Part shown: positions 62,212-64,000 of the stretch, piece by piece
How positions within the stretch are numbered: the stretch's first letter is position 1
How the letters are laid out: every line of letters starts with the position of its first letter
Assembly (NCBI GenBank): GCA_029237695.1
Contig: CM055265.1
Location: forward strand, 212,862,506-212,926,505
Direction of reading: 5' to 3'
DNA from: Conchocele bisecta
Taxonomy: Eukaryota > Mollusca > Bivalvia > Lucinida > Thyasiridae
DNA: 64,000 nt
The notes under the pieces: generated by a model
Databases searched by the model: none
The model's input: the letters and a program-made list of their open reading frames with translations, nothing else
Told to the model about the DNA's origin: nothing
Program-made: the position numbers and the translations under genes

Positions 62212-62400
62212 GAGATGGATTGTGGACTAGGGGTTAGAACACTTGACTTCCAATCCGGAGATTGTGGGTTCAAACCTCGCTTTAGGCATCAAAAATACTT
62301 TCATAGTATTTCCATCCCACTGCTCTGTCGGATGAGACTTTAACTGGTCCCGTCTCTACATGACCCTAGCTGTTTGTTGGTGGCACGTTAAACCCATTCA
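62212..62400 (+). mobile_element. SINE family S, most complete copy
   Basis: Head GATTGTGGACTAGGGGTTAG, CTTCCAATCCGGAG with a Gly-UCC-like anticodon loop, B-box GGGTTCAAACC, body TTTCCATCCCACTGCTCTGT, CGGATGAGACTTTAAC, and tail ATGACCCTAGCTGTTTGTTG. The head fits an RNA polymerase III internal promoter. Confidence 0.82.
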
Positions 62401-62402
62401 TT

Positions 62403-62742
62403 ATATGAATGAATGGCCTTTTTGTGGAATTTATCGGGGTATGAACTTGGAAAAGTCGCGGGAATACTCGTCCAGTATTCCCGCGACTTTTCCAAGTTTA
62501 TATCCCCGATAAATTCCACAAAAAGGCCATTCATTCCTTATAATTCCAGCATTTGAAATAAATTCATCAAGAAAATGTGTTTATTTTCCGTTTTCTTAAG
62601 AATTATTTTAACTGCGCCTCACGGTTACGGAAAGTAGTTTGGCATGGGAGTTTACTGGGATATAAATTTTGGACAGATACTTGCTACGGGCCAATCAAAT
62701 GTTAGGGAATTGTGTAAATATTGTTGTGCTGGAATTATTTTC
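62403..62742 (+). mobile_element. Family F element
   Basis: ATGAATGAATGGCCTTTTTG to GTGCTGGAATTAT, with a shortened palindrome centre (GAATACTCGTCCAGTATTC). It sits at the 3' end of the SINE. Confidence 0.82.
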
Positions 62743-62880
62743 ACTTTGTTTTCAGAGCAAATGCCAAATAGAATTCCGTATTTGCTTATGAAACTTTTGA
62801 CATCGTTTACAAAAAAAAATTGTAATTATTTTTCATTAAAAATTGCATATCTTCTTAATAGGTAGAAAATCATAAGCCAA

Positions 62881-63354
62881 GTATTGTCATAATATCATAA
62901 AAAATAGTTTATTTTAGGTTATGAATTTACAGATAATATTTGTTTGCTTTTGTTTCCACTTTTATCTGTCATTGAACAAGATTTCACTGTTGTACTTTGC
63001 TATGTAGTCGCTATCTAGGACCGAGTGTATGGGGTCACCAACACACACGTACATGGAATACAATACCATATATTACTGTTTATTTATTTATTCTAACCAG
63101 AAATGTGAATATGTGATTATGACTATATCTCCCAGTCTCTGTGAACAACGCGACAGGATATTAACCAGGTAACGTTAAATTAAACTTTATTTATTTGACA
63201 ACGATTACAAACAAGTGCGGAAGCACTGATACAAGAGCTTTGGTTGCCACAGGTGGAGGCGTTAGTGTTGACTTTAGTGTGTGACAACCGGAGAAACCCA
63301 ATTGTCAGATCTGGTTACCACATATACAATCTCATGTAGTTCCCTGCTCAATTA
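62881..63354. other. No recognised feature
   Basis: AT-rich, no exon-like frame, no clear repeat. Confidence 0.4.
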
Positions 63355-63535
63355 GGGATGGTCCGTGGTATATGGTATTGGACTTCAATACCGGAAGTTG
63401 CAAGTTCAATCCTCAACCTAGGCGTGAAAAATACTTGCATTGTATTTCCATCCCACTGGTCTGTCGGATGAGACTTTAACTGTGGTCCCGTCTCTAATGA
63501 CCTTAACTTTTGGTGGGACGTTAAACCCTTACATT
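63355..63535 (+). mobile_element. SINE family S, diverged copy
   Basis: GATGGTCCGTGGTATATGG head, B-box AGTTCAATCC, ATTTCCATCCCACTGGTC, GGATGAGACTTTAACTGTGG, and tail ending GTGGGACGTTAAACCCTTA. Confidence 0.75.
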
Positions 63536-63704
63536 CTCACTTTCTCCGATCATCTATATTCATGTATTATCTCAGTTTATCTCTATTTTCACATCTTTTA
63601 ACAGCAGACATCTATTGCAGTATATATCAAATATCACGTGTTTATTGCATAAAAAGGCATTTGCTATGGAGCCCCGCAGGGGACGTAGAATTCTTTTTTT
63701 TTTA

Positions 63705-63945
63705 TTAATTTGTTCCCACGAAATAACAAAGTGTTCTCTCAATTTAACAATTTGTTCACGGGAACGAATTGTTAATTCGTGGGAAGGAATTGTTATATCG
63801 TGGGATCGAATTGTTAAATTGAGGGAATGAATTGTCATTTCGTGAGAACAAATTGTTAATTCGAGGGAACGAATTTTTAATTAAGGGAACAAATTGTTAT
63901 TTTGTGGGAACGAATTGTTATATCGTGGGAACAAATTGTTACATG
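63705..63945. repeat. ~22-24-bp minisatellite, about ten units
   Basis: Unit about AATTGTTAATTCGTGGGAAC with GAG/GTG and AATT/TATA variants. The first units are inverted (TTCCCACGAAATAACAAAG), so the array has a palindromic start. Preceded by GGAGCCCCGCAGGGGAC. Confidence 0.85.
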
Positions 63946-64000
63946 TTATGTGATCATTACACCTTCAATGTATGATAATGTGTTTATGTAATAAATATAA

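Larger units (their letters stand above)
62097..62880. mobile_element. Family K MITE split by a SINE, followed by a family F element
   Basis: K parts lie at 62097-62211 and about 62752-62880. TTCAGAGCAAATGC is repeated at both borders (about 62199-62212 and 62752-62765). Between them are SINE S and family F. Confidence 0.8.

Noticed and set aside
62220..62290. Possible tRNA-Gly gene
   Set aside because: A-box, B-box and a UCC-like anticodon loop are present but the acceptor stem does not close, and a SINE body and tail follow.

Overview
The window looks like nuclear DNA from a marine invertebrate, most likely a bivalve mollusc. It has two intron-rich, animal-type genes with GC-rich exons in AT-rich, repeat-crowded introns. 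It also carries repeats of a kind known from bivalves: a Helitron-like (HINE/pearl-type) element with ~160-bp central repeats resembling the BIV160 satellite, palindromic MITEs, and tRNA-derived SINEs. The gene families are recognised by their protein motifs; the assignment to bivalves rests on repeat character and is an inference.

Layout. (1) Positions 950-23041, minus strand: the first ten coding exons of TFIP11 (tuftelin-interacting protein 11, the Ntr1/Spp382 family of spliceosome-disassembly factors). It covers the N-terminal domain, the G-patch and the start of the GCFC domain. The gene runs off the left edge, and exon 9 carries a one-base frameshift. (2) Positions 23050-32746: the interval between two head-to-head genes, filled with transposon relics and inverted GAGAGCTCTC arrays. 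No promoter could be fixed. (3) Positions 32747-48840, plus strand: a complete eight-coding-exon AGPAT3/4-type lysophosphatidic acid acyltransferase of 386 residues. (4) Positions 48841-64000: no host gene seen; nested repeats, including a Tc1/mariner element with a broken transposase.

Repeat families, named here by letter. A and B share the terminus CAGAGCTCCAGATAAG, and I has a close variant. C is bounded by GGGCCCGTTTCACTAAA. D has a GAGCCGGCTCATC core. E ends in CCATTTCTCCAGTCACAGCC. F has an AATGAATGGCCTTTTTGTGG palindrome. G has an AAGTATACTTTGC end. H has a TAGTGCCGTGAAT palindrome. J has an ACCGTCTC/GAGACGGT core. K has an AAGCCATGTGATTTTGTACC end and sits beside E. R is a ~420-bp dispersed repeat. 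S is a tRNA-Gly-like SINE. Many insertions have readable target-site duplications, so the nesting order can be worked out.

Most notable items. A 7.8-kb Helitron-like satellite array is inserted in a family A MITE inside a TFIP11 intron. A 1.6-kb hAT-like element with a perfect 8-bp target duplication lies in AGPAT intron 7 and encloses an unrecognised two-exon gene. Mobile or tandem repeats reach to within about 7-30 bp of many splice sites. Two minisatellites are clean at the start and then full of indels, which points to unpolished assembly.
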